Assembly: GCA_946886545.1 (NCBI GenBank) | Contig: CAMPIU010000154.1 | Coordinates: 1-7,161 of the forward strand | From: an uncultured Flavobacteriales bacterium | Lineage (GTDB): Bacteria > Bacteroidota > Bacteroidia > Flavobacteriales > Crocinitomicaceae | Direction of reading: 5' to 3' | DNA: 7,161 bases | Shown: piece by piece, positions 1 through 5,966 of the stretch | Layout: every line of letters begins with the position of its first letter | How positions within the stretch are numbered: the stretch's first letter is position 1 | Notes under the pieces: generated by a model | What the model was told of the DNA's origin: nothing | What the model saw: only the letters and a program-made list of their open reading frames with translations | The model's database searches: none | Made by a program: the position numbers and the translations under genes

Positions 1-56
1 ACTGCTTTCGATAAATGATCCACGGAAGTGGATTGAACAAATTAAATACAACAAAG

Positions 57-830
57 ATGAAATTACTAATAACTCTTGTTTCGTTTAGTGTCCTTCTTGG
101 TTTTTCCAGTTGTGAGAAAGTGATCGATGTTGATTTGAATGATACCGAACAAAAAGTGGTCATTGAAGGAAGTATTCTGAGAGGTGATACCCTTCAGCGG
201 GTCCGTATTACGAAAACTCAAAACTTTGATGAAAGTACAGCTCCACCAACTGTTGATAATGCGGTGGTTACAGTAATTGATAACCTTGGAAACGCCGCAG
301 TTTTCACTTCTGTGGGGAACGGATGGTATGAATTGACAGGCTATCCCGGTGTTGAAGGAAGAACCTATACGCTTACTGCAACCGTTGAAGGAACGACCTA
401 TTCCGGAAGTAGCATCATGCCGTCTTATCAAGCGATGGATACCCTGTATGTTGAATTTTATCCCTTCGGTGCAGACACACTGATTTCATTGGTTCCGGCT
501 CATTTCGACCAACAAGGTGTACCAAATTATTACCAGTTTCATGTTTATATAAACGGCACCCGAGACAAAACTGTTTATCTTCAAAACGATCAGTTTACAG
601 ATGGAAATCTCACAGTTGAGCCGTTGTTTGTTTCTGATCTTTTGTTGGAAGATACTGTTCGTGTAGACTTATTTTGTATTGATAAACCGGTCTACACCTA
701 TTTCAATCAGCTTGGCGTAAATTCTTCCAGCAGTGCAACACCCGCAAATCCGATTTCAAATCTGAATGGAGGCTGTTTGGGATATTTTTCTGCAAGAACA
801 GTTCATTCGAGAACTATTATAGTCAACTAA
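57..830 (+). CDS. DUF4249 family outer-membrane lipoprotein
   Basis: I start this gene at the ATG at 57, not the in-frame ATG at 15, because translation from 57 begins directly with a lipoprotein signal: MKLL, a hydrophobic stretch, then the lipobox LGFSSC with the acylated cysteine at residue 19. The mature protein opens CEKVIDVDLND, followed by a VVIEGSI strand, a GRTYTLTATVEG segment ending in an SSIMP motif, and the ending GGCLGYFSARTV. This order is characteristic of DUF4249 proteins. At 257 residues it is slightly short for the family but has both ends. Members are Bacteroidota lipoproteins of unknown biochemical function, usually encoded just downstream of a TonB-dependent receptor with a carboxypeptidase-like plug domain. 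By inference it is a receptor accessory lipoprotein, and the receptor gene would lie off the left edge. Its 3' end overlaps the convergent beta-barrel gene by 8 bases. Confidence 0.85.
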   Translation: MKLLITLVSFSVLLGFSSCEKVIDVDLNDTEQKVVIEGSILRGDTLQRVRITKTQNFDESTAPPTVDNAVVTVIDNLGNAAVFTSVGNGWYELTGYPGVEGRTYTLTATVEGTTYSGSSIMPSYQAMDTLYVEFYPFGADTLISLVPAHFDQQGVPNYYQFHVYINGTRDKTVYLQNDQFTDGNLTVEPLFVSDLLLEDTVRVDLFCIDKPVYTYFNQLGVNSSSSATPANPISNLNGGCLGYFSARTVHSRTIIVN

Positions 831-1503
831 AAAGAGCATACTTGAACCCAACGTTTAAAGAAAAATACACTGCGGGAAAGTAGGAAAGGGAAGAGCTGGG
901 AAGTGAATCATCAGCTGATATGAATGGTAACCCGACAATCATGTCGGAAAAGAGCAGCATTTTCTCTCCAAATAGGTGTTGATATCCGAACCCGGCACCG
1001 AAACTATACGAAAGTTGATTTACCCTTTTTCGTTTTGGGTTTGATGCAAGAAGTTCCTCTGTATACGGATCATCAGACCATCTTTTGATATATGAATAAG
1101 AAATGGTTGCTCTTGCAGTGATATAAAATGCAGATTCACCGGGAGTTTCCTGGAAGAAATATGAAAACTCGGAAAAAATACCGATGTCGTTGAATTTTGA
1201 GTGGACAGTTAGTCCGGGTTGAGAAGGATTATAAACGTAGTCTGAGGGTGTGTAGCTCATTAAATTAAGCGGAGAAACATTATAATCCGTGTATTTCATT
1301 GGAAGTCTGGCAAAGAAACCTGATCTCAAAGAAAACGATTCGGAATTTCCGAGCGGTACTTCTGCAAAGGCGTTCAAAGTTGCTCCATTCATTCCAGGAT
1401 CAATAAAACGGCTATAACCGGCCTTGGCTCCAACAAAAACCTGGGCTTTTGAAGTCTGAACTCCAAGTAACAGAAGGATTGAAAGATGTAAAGTTTTTCT
1501 CAT
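823..1503 (-). CDS. secreted outer-membrane beta-barrel protein (porin-like)
   Basis: This 226-residue protein starts with a typical Sec signal peptide: MRKTLHLS, then a leucine-rich core, with probable cleavage after TSKA at residue 20, leaving a mature N-terminal glutamine. The rest alternates polar and hydrophobic/aromatic residues in short amphipathic strands, for example VFVGAKAGYSRF near the start, FSLRSGFFARLP, FYITARATISYSYI, LSYSFGAGFGYQHLF, and a final strand VYFSLNVGFKYALFS. Glycine and aromatic residues recur in GxGxG-like patterns, and the chain ends almost at the last strand, as in 8-10-stranded outer-membrane barrels of the OmpW/PorT-like group. No enzymatic motif or OmpA-like peptidoglycan domain is present. 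The specific role is unknown. It is transcribed divergently from pyrF, with a candidate promoter at 1559-1566, and converges on the DUF4249 lipoprotein gene with overlapping 3' ends. Confidence 0.75.
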   Translation of the reverse strand: MRKTLHLSILLLLGVQTSKAQVFVGAKAGYSRFIDPGMNGATLNAFAEVPLGNSESFSLRSGFFARLPMKYTDYNVSPLNLMSYTPSDYVYNPSQPGLTVHSKFNDIGIFSEFSYFFQETPGESAFYITARATISYSYIKRWSDDPYTEELLASNPKRKRVNQLSYSFGAGFGYQHLFGEKMLLFSDMIVGLPFISADDSLPSSSLSYFPAVYFSLNVGFKYALFS

Positions 1504-1546
1504 GATTGAAAAGGTGTATTTGTTTCCATGTTATGCTAATAGCTAA

Positions 1547-1603
1547 TCCGGAGAAGCACAAAAATACTCTTTTCTTTTCGGATGAGAATTTGCTTTCTCC
1601 GGA
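1547..1603. repeat. inverted repeat around the minus-strand promoter candidate
   Basis: The left arm TCCGGAGAAGC (1547-1557) is the reverse complement of the right arm GCTTTCTCCGGA (1592-1603), apart from one extra T in the right arm. The intervening 34 bases contain the TATTTTTG box of the divergent beta-barrel gene. The inner TCCGGA of each arm is itself a palindrome, so the arms also form a direct repeat of TCCGGA. This could be a pair of regulator half-sites or a hairpin. There is no U-run, so it is not a terminator. Confidence 0.4.
1559..1566 (-). promoter_or_regulatory. candidate Bacteroidota -7 box for the beta-barrel gene
   Basis: The minus strand reads TATTTTTG, an exact match to the Bacteroidota sigma-ABfr -7 element TAnnTTTG. 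It lies about 55 bases upstream of the beta-barrel start codon. I see no convincing -33 TTG element at the expected spacing, so the call rests on the -7 box and its position. The box lies inside the loop of an inverted repeat (1547-1603). Confidence 0.4.
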
Positions 1604-1707
1604 CGTTGGAATGATTCGTTATTGGCTCAATCGAACAGGTCTAAACGATCAAAAATGTGATCTGACAAGATTCTTATCCCGAACTCATGTTATTTAGTGA
1701 TACTTTG

Positions 1708-1715
1708 TATCTTTG
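1708..1715 (+). promoter_or_regulatory. candidate Bacteroidota -7 box for the pyrF operon
   Basis: TATCTTTG matches TAnnTTTG exactly and ends 18 bases before the pyrF ATG at 1734, implying a short leader of roughly 10-15 bases. No good -33 TTTG is visible at 17-23 bases upstream (around 1684-1691). Its position, immediately before the first gene of a closely spaced plus-strand run, makes it the likely operon promoter. Confidence 0.5.
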
Positions 1716-1733
1716 CACACTTAAAACAGTTTG

Positions 1734-2552
1734 ATGACAAGACAGGAATTGATTTGGCAAATTCGCGAAAAGAAATCGTTTTTATGCGTTGGCTTAGATA
1801 CCGACCTGGATAAAATTCCTGCTCATTTGCTGCAGACTGAAGATCCTGTTTTTGAGTTCAATAAAGCAATCATCGATGCAACGAAGGATTTGTGTGTTGC
1901 CTACAAGCCAAATGTTGCTTTTTACGAAGCACTAGGGCCAAAAGGTTGGGAATCATTGAAGAAGACCATTGATTATATTCCCTCTCACTGCATGACTATC
2001 GCTGATGCCAAACGCGGAGATATCGGAAATACATCTACTTATTACGCCAAAACATTCTTTGAATATTTGAATTGTGATGCGGTAACTGTTGCTCCATATA
2101 TGGGGGAGGATTCTGTTACTCCATTCCAGGAATTTGAAAACAAATGGGTGATCCTGTTGGCTCTCACTTCGAATAAAGGGGCACTGGATTTTCAGTTTAC
2201 CACAGATTCCTCCGGCGAAGAACTGTATAAAAAAGTGTTGAAAAAGAGTTCCAAATGGGGTTCGGAAAATAACTTAATGTATGTAGTGGGAGCAACCAGA
2301 GCAGAAGGTATTGCCGAAGTTCGGAAAATTGTTCCCAATCATTTTTTCCTGGTTCCTGGTGTTGGAGCTCAGGGAGGAAGCCTGGAAGATGTGGCCAAAT
2401 ACGGTTGGAATGACGACTGTGGTTTATTGGTGAATGCTTCCAGATCGATTATCTATGCAGCAAGTACGCTTGATTTTGCAAACGAAGCAAGAAACGAAGC
2501 TCAGAAGTTGCAGCAAGAAATGGCCCAAATTTTGACTGCAAAGAATTTCTAA
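1734..2552 (+). CDS. pyrF: orotidine-5'-phosphate decarboxylase (type 2)
   Basis: This enzyme decarboxylates orotidine 5'-monophosphate to UMP, the last step of de novo pyrimidine synthesis, in the cytoplasm. The 272-residue length fits the longer type 2 subfamily of the TIM-barrel OMP decarboxylases. Visible motifs in order are [13 protein letters not shown] (17-29), [16 protein letters not shown] (57-72), the catalytic [12 protein letters not shown] (89-100) with D91, K93 and D96 as the Asp-Lys-Asp active-site triad, [12 protein letters not shown] (119-130), the phosphate-binding VPGVGAQGG (207-215), and [10 protein letters not shown] (233-242). I use the ATG at 1734; a TTG codon directly before it also lies in frame but is less likely. 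It is the first gene of a run with the sterol desaturase and mtnB genes. The 13-base gap to the next gene suggests co-transcription. All catalytic residues are present, so it should be active. Confidence 0.96.
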   Translation: MTRQELIWQIREKKSFLCVGLDTDLDKIPAHLLQTEDPVFEFNKAIIDATKDLCVAYKPNVAFYEALGPKGWESLKKTIDYIPSHCMTIADAKRGDIGNTSTYYAKTFFEYLNCDAVTVAPYMGEDSVTPFQEFENKWVILLALTSNKGALDFQFTTDSSGEELYKKVLKKSSKWGSENNLMYVVGATRAEGIAEVRKIVPNHFFLVPGVGAQGGSLEDVAKYGWNDDCGLLVNASRSIIYAASTLDFANEARNEAQKLQQEMAQILTAKNF

Positions 2553-2565
2553 AAACGAAATCTGT

Positions 2566-3459
2566 ATGGTTGATTACGTAGAAAAGCTCATTATTTTTAT
2601 CAGTACTCCGATTTATGTGCTGTTGATCCTGGGCGAAATTATTCTGAGTAATTGGCATAATAGAAAGTTATACTCGGTTGGTGACACCATTCAAAATCTG
2701 TATTTGATGATTGCAAATATGGGAATTGATGTATTGATGCGCGGAATTACCCTGTTCGTTCTCCTCTCTTTCTTTGATTATCGTCTCATAAGCTGGACAC
2801 CAAATTCCTGGTATTATTGGCTCTTGTTGTTTTTTGCAGAGGATTTTATCTTCTACTGGATTCACCGGATTGATCACATAGTACGCTTCTTTTGGGCGAT
2901 CCATGTAACCCACCATTCTTCGGAACGGTTCAATTTTACAACCGGTTTCCGCTCCTCGGTATTCCAACCAGTGTACCGTTTTATCTGGTTCATACCCTTA
3001 GTTTTTTTGGGTTTCGAACCATTTGATATTTTTATTATGTATTCAATAACTCAAACCTACGGAATTCTGGTTCACACCAAGGCTGTAAGAAGGCTGGGTG
3101 TTTTGGAGTATGTTTTGGTAACGCCTTCACATCATCGCGTTCATCATGCATCCAATGTAGAATACCTGGATAAGAACATGGGGATGATCCTCATTCTCTG
3201 GGACAAACTGTTCGGAACTTTTCAGGCTGAGATCGATGGACTTCCTATTCAATACGGTTTGTATGAAAAACAGATCAGCCAAAATCCGGTGAATGTGATT
3301 TTTCATGAATGGGTTTCGATCTATAAAGACGTTAGAAAAGCAAAAGGATTGAAAAACAAGTGGCTATATATCACAAAACCACCCGGGTGGAGTCATGACG
3401 GAAGTACAATGACCTCAAAAGAGCTACGTGATCACATCAGACAGGCACAAAACGAATAA
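2566..3459 (+). CDS. sterol desaturase / fatty acid hydroxylase family membrane protein
   Basis: This is a 297-residue integral membrane di-iron oxygenase. It has hydrophobic segments near residues 8-28, 43-70, 80-98 and 135-165. The histidine clusters that bind two irons are intact: HRIDH (100-104), HVTHH (113-117) and HHRVHH (189-194), plus an isolated H170. The NVEYLDKNMGMIL...WDKLFGTF block (197-219) is typical of the bacterial branch related to alkylglycerol monooxygenase and other fatty acid hydroxylase superfamily members. Family members use O2 to hydroxylate or desaturate lipids, sterols or carotenoids. The substrate cannot be told from sequence. The C-terminal 70 residues are soluble, with a KPPGW segment also seen in close homologues. 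It sits 13 bases after pyrF and 10 bases before mtnB, so it is probably translated from the same mRNA, although no pathway link is evident. Confidence 0.88.
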   Translation: MVDYVEKLIIFISTPIYVLLILGEIILSNWHNRKLYSVGDTIQNLYLMIANMGIDVLMRGITLFVLLSFFDYRLISWTPNSWYYWLLLFFAEDFIFYWIHRIDHIVRFFWAIHVTHHSSERFNFTTGFRSSVFQPVYRFIWFIPLVFLGFEPFDIFIMYSITQTYGILVHTKAVRRLGVLEYVLVTPSHHRVHHASNVEYLDKNMGMILILWDKLFGTFQAEIDGLPIQYGLYEKQISQNPVNVIFHEWVSIYKDVRKAKGLKNKWLYITKPPGWSHDGSTMTSKELRDHIRQAQNE

Positions 3460-3469
3460 GATAAAACAG

Positions 3470-4063
3470 ATGAAGAAAGAATTGGCAGATGTTATTCGTG
3501 CGTATCACCAAAAAGGTTGGTCACCGGCCACTTCCACAAACTATTCTTTCAGGTTGGCTTCAAATCCGAATGTGATCGTTGTTTCCAAATCCGGAATTGA
3601 CAAATCTCTTTTCTTACCTGATGATTTTATGGAAGTGGATTTACAGGGGTCAGCACTTCCGGCTTATGAGGGAATTCGTTCTTCAGCAGAAACACTGATT
3701 CATTGCAAATTGTATCAATTATTCCCGGAAATGATGTGCATTGTGCATAGTCACTCGGTGTATTCGGTTTTACAGTCCATGAAAAATCAAACGGCAGTGG
3801 AACTGAGTGGTTACGAAGTTCTGAAAGGATTTGACGGAATTCTTACTCACGAAACAACAGTTCAGATTCCGGTTTTCGATAACACGCAGGATATGCCTGC
3901 TTTTGCTGAAGTTTTGGAACGGGAAAAAAGCCGTTTGAAAGTTCCTGCATTCATCATGCGTCAACACGGAACTTATGCCTGGGGGAAAAACCTGTTCGAA
4001 GCAAAACGCCATTTGGAAACCGCAGAATATCTGTTTGAGGTTGATTGGAAGTTTTCCCATTAA
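3470..4063 (+). CDS. mtnB: methylthioribulose-1-phosphate dehydratase
   Basis: This is a class II aldolase/adducin-fold zinc enzyme. It dehydrates 5-methylthioribulose 1-phosphate to 2,3-diketo-5-methylthiopentyl-1-phosphate in the methionine salvage pathway. I start at the ATG at 3470 (MKKELADVIRAYHQKGW), giving 197 residues, close to the usual length of about 200. An earlier in-frame start at 3428 would overlap the upstream gene. Family features are the substrate loop GWSPATSTNYSFRL (16-29), SKSGIDK (39-45), SAETLIHCKLYQLFPE (72-87), zinc ligands H93 and H95 in HSHS, a probable catalytic glutamate at E116 in EVLKGF by comparison with human APIP, and the third zinc ligand H166 in RQHGTYAWG. 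MtnB can be confused with fuculose aldolase or RhaD relatives, but the SAETLIH and RQHG.YAWG blocks favour MtnB. No other salvage gene (mtnA, mtnC, mtnD) is in this window. Confidence 0.88.
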   Translation: MKKELADVIRAYHQKGWSPATSTNYSFRLASNPNVIVVSKSGIDKSLFLPDDFMEVDLQGSALPAYEGIRSSAETLIHCKLYQLFPEMMCIVHSHSVYSVLQSMKNQTAVELSGYEVLKGFDGILTHETTVQIPVFDNTQDMPAFAEVLEREKSRLKVPAFIMRQHGTYAWGKNLFEAKRHLETAEYLFEVDWKFSH

Positions 4064-4104
4064 TTTTTCGCAAAATACCAACCATTCCGGTTTACCCCTC
4101 GTTG

Positions 4105-4125
4105 TTAATTGATGTAATCAATTAA
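4105..4125. repeat. 21-base AT-rich palindrome
   Basis: The arms TTAATTGAT (4105-4113) and ATCAATTAA (4117-4125) are perfect reverse complements around the 3-base centre GTA. The site lies 41 bases after the mtnB stop and 37 bases before the propeller start. The stem has only two G-C pairs at most and no following T run, so it is a poor intrinsic terminator. Size and symmetry suit a dimeric regulator operator for the downstream gene. A weak 3'-end hairpin for mtnB is the alternative. Confidence 0.5.
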
Positions 4126-4161
4126 AATCTGCCGGGAAACAGCAATAACCAAATAACACGC

Positions 4162-5352
4162 ATGAAATTACTCCTTACCGCAGTTCCATTATTTATTGGA
4201 TTGTTTTCAATAGCACAATCCTTTTTACCTCAAAATAGTGGTGTTACAACCCAATTGAATGCGCTTGACTTTTCAACTCCATCCACTGGAATTGTTGTTG
4301 GTAATACAGGAGTTATTCGCAAAACAGTCGATTCAGGTTTAAACTGGATTGCTTCAAATTCAGGTACACAGGTTGATTTGTCTGGAGTAGCATTTGTGAG
4401 CGGATCCACTTATATCGCAGTAGGAAAATCAGGTACGATCATTAAAACCACTAATTCCGGAACGAGTTGGTCATTGGTTAATTCGGGAACAAGTAATGAC
4501 TTGACAGGAATTTTTGTTAATGGTTTGAATCTATATATCACAGGTACGAACGGAACAATTTTGATCTCCACAAATTCCGGGAATGCATGGACTCTAACCA
4601 ATACCGGAATTTCCTTTAAGCTGAATAAAATCTATTTCGTTTCAGAATACACCGGTTATGCAGTAGGCGACGGTGGAACGATCCTGAAAACAGTAAATGG
4701 AGGACAAGTATGGAATTTTCAAACAAGCGGCACCAATACGCATTCGCTTACAGATATTTATTTCACAGATGGGAATACCGGCATAATTACCGGAGGAATC
4801 AGCGCTTCCAATGAATCGATCATATTGCGGACAACGAATGCCGGATCTATATGGACTTCAGATGATTTTACGGGTACATTTTTAAATGCGTTGGACTTCT
4901 TTCCGGACCATTCCGTTGGGTATTCCGTTGGCGGAAGTGTAAGCGGAAATACAAGTGTCATTCTGAAAACCACGAATCAGGGATCCTCATGGCTTCCCGT
5001 GAGTTCTGCTTTTCCACGCTTATTGGGGGTTTGCTTTCCGGGAAATGGAATCGGATACACCTGCGGACTAAACGGAACGATTTTACGTTTGGCTAGTAAT
5101 ACGGCAGGAGTAGAGGACGTTGAAGATCATGCGGATATTCAGATCAGTCCAAATCCCGGGAACGGAATTTTTATGCTTTCTTCCGCACTGAATGAAGAAT
5201 TTTCGATGGAGGTATTTTCTGCAGATGGGACACAGGTCGCAGACATACATGATTCCAATACGATCGATTTGAGTCACTCTCCATCAGGAATTTATTATGT
5301 CTTTATCCGTTCCGAAGTCTCAACTTTTATGCGTAAATTGGTAAAAGAATAA
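4162..5352 (+). CDS. T9SS-exported Ycf48-like beta-propeller protein
   Basis: This is a 396-residue secreted protein. Residues 1-19 form a Sec signal (MKLLLTAVPLFIGLFSIAQ). Residues 22-310 contain seven repeats of about 40-47 residues, each with a GTIxKT-type strand (near 50, 91, 131, 172, 219, 265, 305). Six of these are followed by an Asp-box-like T-x-D/N-x-G-x-x-W turn with tryptophans at 62, 103, 143, 184, 231 and 277. This fits a seven-bladed propeller of the Ycf48/BNR type. The seventh repeat lacks the Asp box. Residues 326-396 are a type A T9SS sorting domain: ISPNPGNGIF, a central S..G..V strand, then SPSGIYYVFI and the terminal RKLVKE. By inference the protein crosses the outer membrane and is released or surface-anchored. 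Ycf48-like repeats are common in such cargo, and photosystem names given to them do not imply photosynthesis. Its ligand is unknown. Confidence 0.88.
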   Translation: MKLLLTAVPLFIGLFSIAQSFLPQNSGVTTQLNALDFSTPSTGIVVGNTGVIRKTVDSGLNWIASNSGTQVDLSGVAFVSGSTYIAVGKSGTIIKTTNSGTSWSLVNSGTSNDLTGIFVNGLNLYITGTNGTILISTNSGNAWTLTNTGISFKLNKIYFVSEYTGYAVGDGGTILKTVNGGQVWNFQTSGTNTHSLTDIYFTDGNTGIITGGISASNESIILRTTNAGSIWTSDDFTGTFLNALDFFPDHSVGYSVGGSVSGNTSVILKTTNQGSSWLPVSSAFPRLLGVCFPGNGIGYTCGLNGTILRLASNTAGVEDVEDHADIQISPNPGNGIFMLSSALNEEFSMEVFSADGTQVADIHDSNTIDLSHSPSGIYYVFIRSEVSTFMRKLVKE

Positions 5353-5371
5353 GGATTTTAACTTGTGTAAT

Positions 5372-5662
5372 ATGAATTGGAACAACTTCATTCTCATCTT
5401 TAGTTGTTTGCTAATCCTGCTTCAATTGATCACACTTGTCGTAAAATTGAGATCCGGAAAAGGTTTTTTCTATTTGATTTCCATTTGCAGTATTTTCTGG
5501 GGTGGGATCTTTTATTTTTTCTATGGCTTCCCTTTGGATGAAGGAACTCTTCATGTGAGTAAAATCCCGGATTATGAAAGAGGATTTCAACTGTCTGCAG
5601 GATTATTGTTTATAAGTGCAATCTCTTTACTAGTGAATTTTTTCTGGAAGAAGAAGAAATAA
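5372..5662 (+). CDS. small three-helix membrane protein of unknown function
   Basis: This 96-residue protein is counted from the ATG at 5372; a TTG three codons earlier is also in frame but less likely. Three hydrophobic segments are visible: about 5-25 (FILIFSCLLILLQLITLVV), 31-53 (GFFYLISICSIFWGGIFYFF), and 72-91 (FQLSAGLLFISAISLLVNFF). They are separated by a short basic loop (KLRSGK) and a roughly 18-residue polar loop that includes DEGTLHVSKIPDYERG. The chain ends in a lysine tail, KKKK. By the positive-inside rule the C-terminus and the KLRSGK loop should be cytoplasmic, which leaves the second loop outside with an odd helix count to reconcile. I do not recognise the family. It begins 19 bases after the propeller gene and is probably co-transcribed with it, but a functional link is not shown. 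Confidence 0.65.
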   Translation: MNWNNFILIFSCLLILLQLITLVVKLRSGKGFFYLISICSIFWGGIFYFFYGFPLDEGTLHVSKIPDYERGFQLSAGLLFISAISLLVNFFWKKKK

Positions 5663-5966
5663 AACTTATTTCATCCTATTTCCGATGTAATTTACAGATG
5701 GATCGTTTCACCGGTTTCGTCTCTTTTATTTTCTGAATTATCTCCTCACCATGTTCAATAGACCTACAAGGGACGATTATTTTATTGGGAGGGTTTTTGA
5801 AATCATTCATAGCTACCCAGTTTCCAGCCATCATTTTCCAAAGTTTTCCAGATCAAATGCTTTCTCCAACTCATTCTTTTTATTTCCTTTAACCCTTTTT
5901 ACCAAGTTTCTAATTTTATTTTCAAACCTTTTCCGTAAATTAGTACCATGGTAAATAATTTATTCC
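5663..5966. other. 304-base interval without a firm gene
   Basis: The plus strand here is pyrimidine-rich with runs of T. Its only open frame (5751-5954) gives a phenylalanine/serine/leucine-rich peptide that looks non-coding. The pirin gene promoter must lie in the right-hand part. The best -7-like site I can find is TAATTTTA at 5911-5918, seven of eight positions of TAnnTTTG, without a good -33 partner. A weak 7-base hairpin, GAAATAA and TTATTTC around AAC (5656-5672), overlaps the stop of the membrane protein gene. The minus strand holds the possible gene remnant described separately. Confidence 0.5.
5676..5959 (-). pseudogene. possible frameshifted gene remnant on the minus strand
   Basis: In the roughly 300-base gap between the small membrane protein and the pirin gene, the minus strand is purine-rich, like the coding strands nearby, and reads as two abutting open frames. 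The first runs from 5959 to a TGA at 5833-5831 (42 residues, no ATG; a TTG at 5905-5903 is possible) and includes NKKNELEKAFDLENFGK. The second runs from ATG 5834-5832 to TAG 5678-5676 (52 residues), beginning MMAGNWVAMNDFKNPPNK. They overlap as ATGA. Adding one A to the four-A run (5834-5837) would fuse them into one frame of about 95 codons reading ...DLENFGKMMAGNW.... I do not recognise a family. It could be a decayed gene, two tiny coupled genes, an assembly indel, or chance. The upstream frame also stops just before the pirin start, so the N-terminus is missing or lies in another frame. Confidence 0.3.

Noticed and set aside
1..18. Possible 3' end of an upstream gene (ACT GCT TTC GAT AAA TGA, reading TAFDK)
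   Set aside because: Frames ending at 12-14 and 86-88 are equally possible, so the stop codon of the upstream gene cannot be assigned from this window.
1506..1697. Plus-strand open frame in the beta-barrel/pyrF spacer, up to 63 residues, or 54 from the ATG at 1533
   Set aside because: It would fill a divergent promoter region, crosses the minus-strand -7 box and inverted repeat, has no promoter or start signal of its own, and shows no recognisable motif. It reads somewhat protein-like (PEKHKNTLFFSDENLL), so conservation in relatives would change my mind.
4061..4068. TAATTTTT as a -7 box for the propeller gene
   Set aside because: It overlaps the mtnB stop codon, lacks the final G, has no -33 partner I can see, and would give a leader of about 90 bases.
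4212..5091. Recurrent near-identical GTIxKT/SGxxW coding segments as a DNA tandem repeat or CRISPR-like array
   Set aside because: The repetition is at the protein level, with diverged nucleotide sequence and 40-47 residue spacing, and is explained by beta-propeller blades.
5656..5672. GAAATAA/TTATTTC hairpin at the end of the small membrane protein gene
   Set aside because: The stem has one G-C pair and no clean T run, so it is too weak to call a terminator.
5751..5954. Plus-strand open frame of 67 residues before the pirin gene
   Set aside because: The translation is a low-complexity run of F, S, L and P produced by pyrimidine-rich DNA. The opposite strand looks more coding-like, and it would occupy the pirin promoter region.
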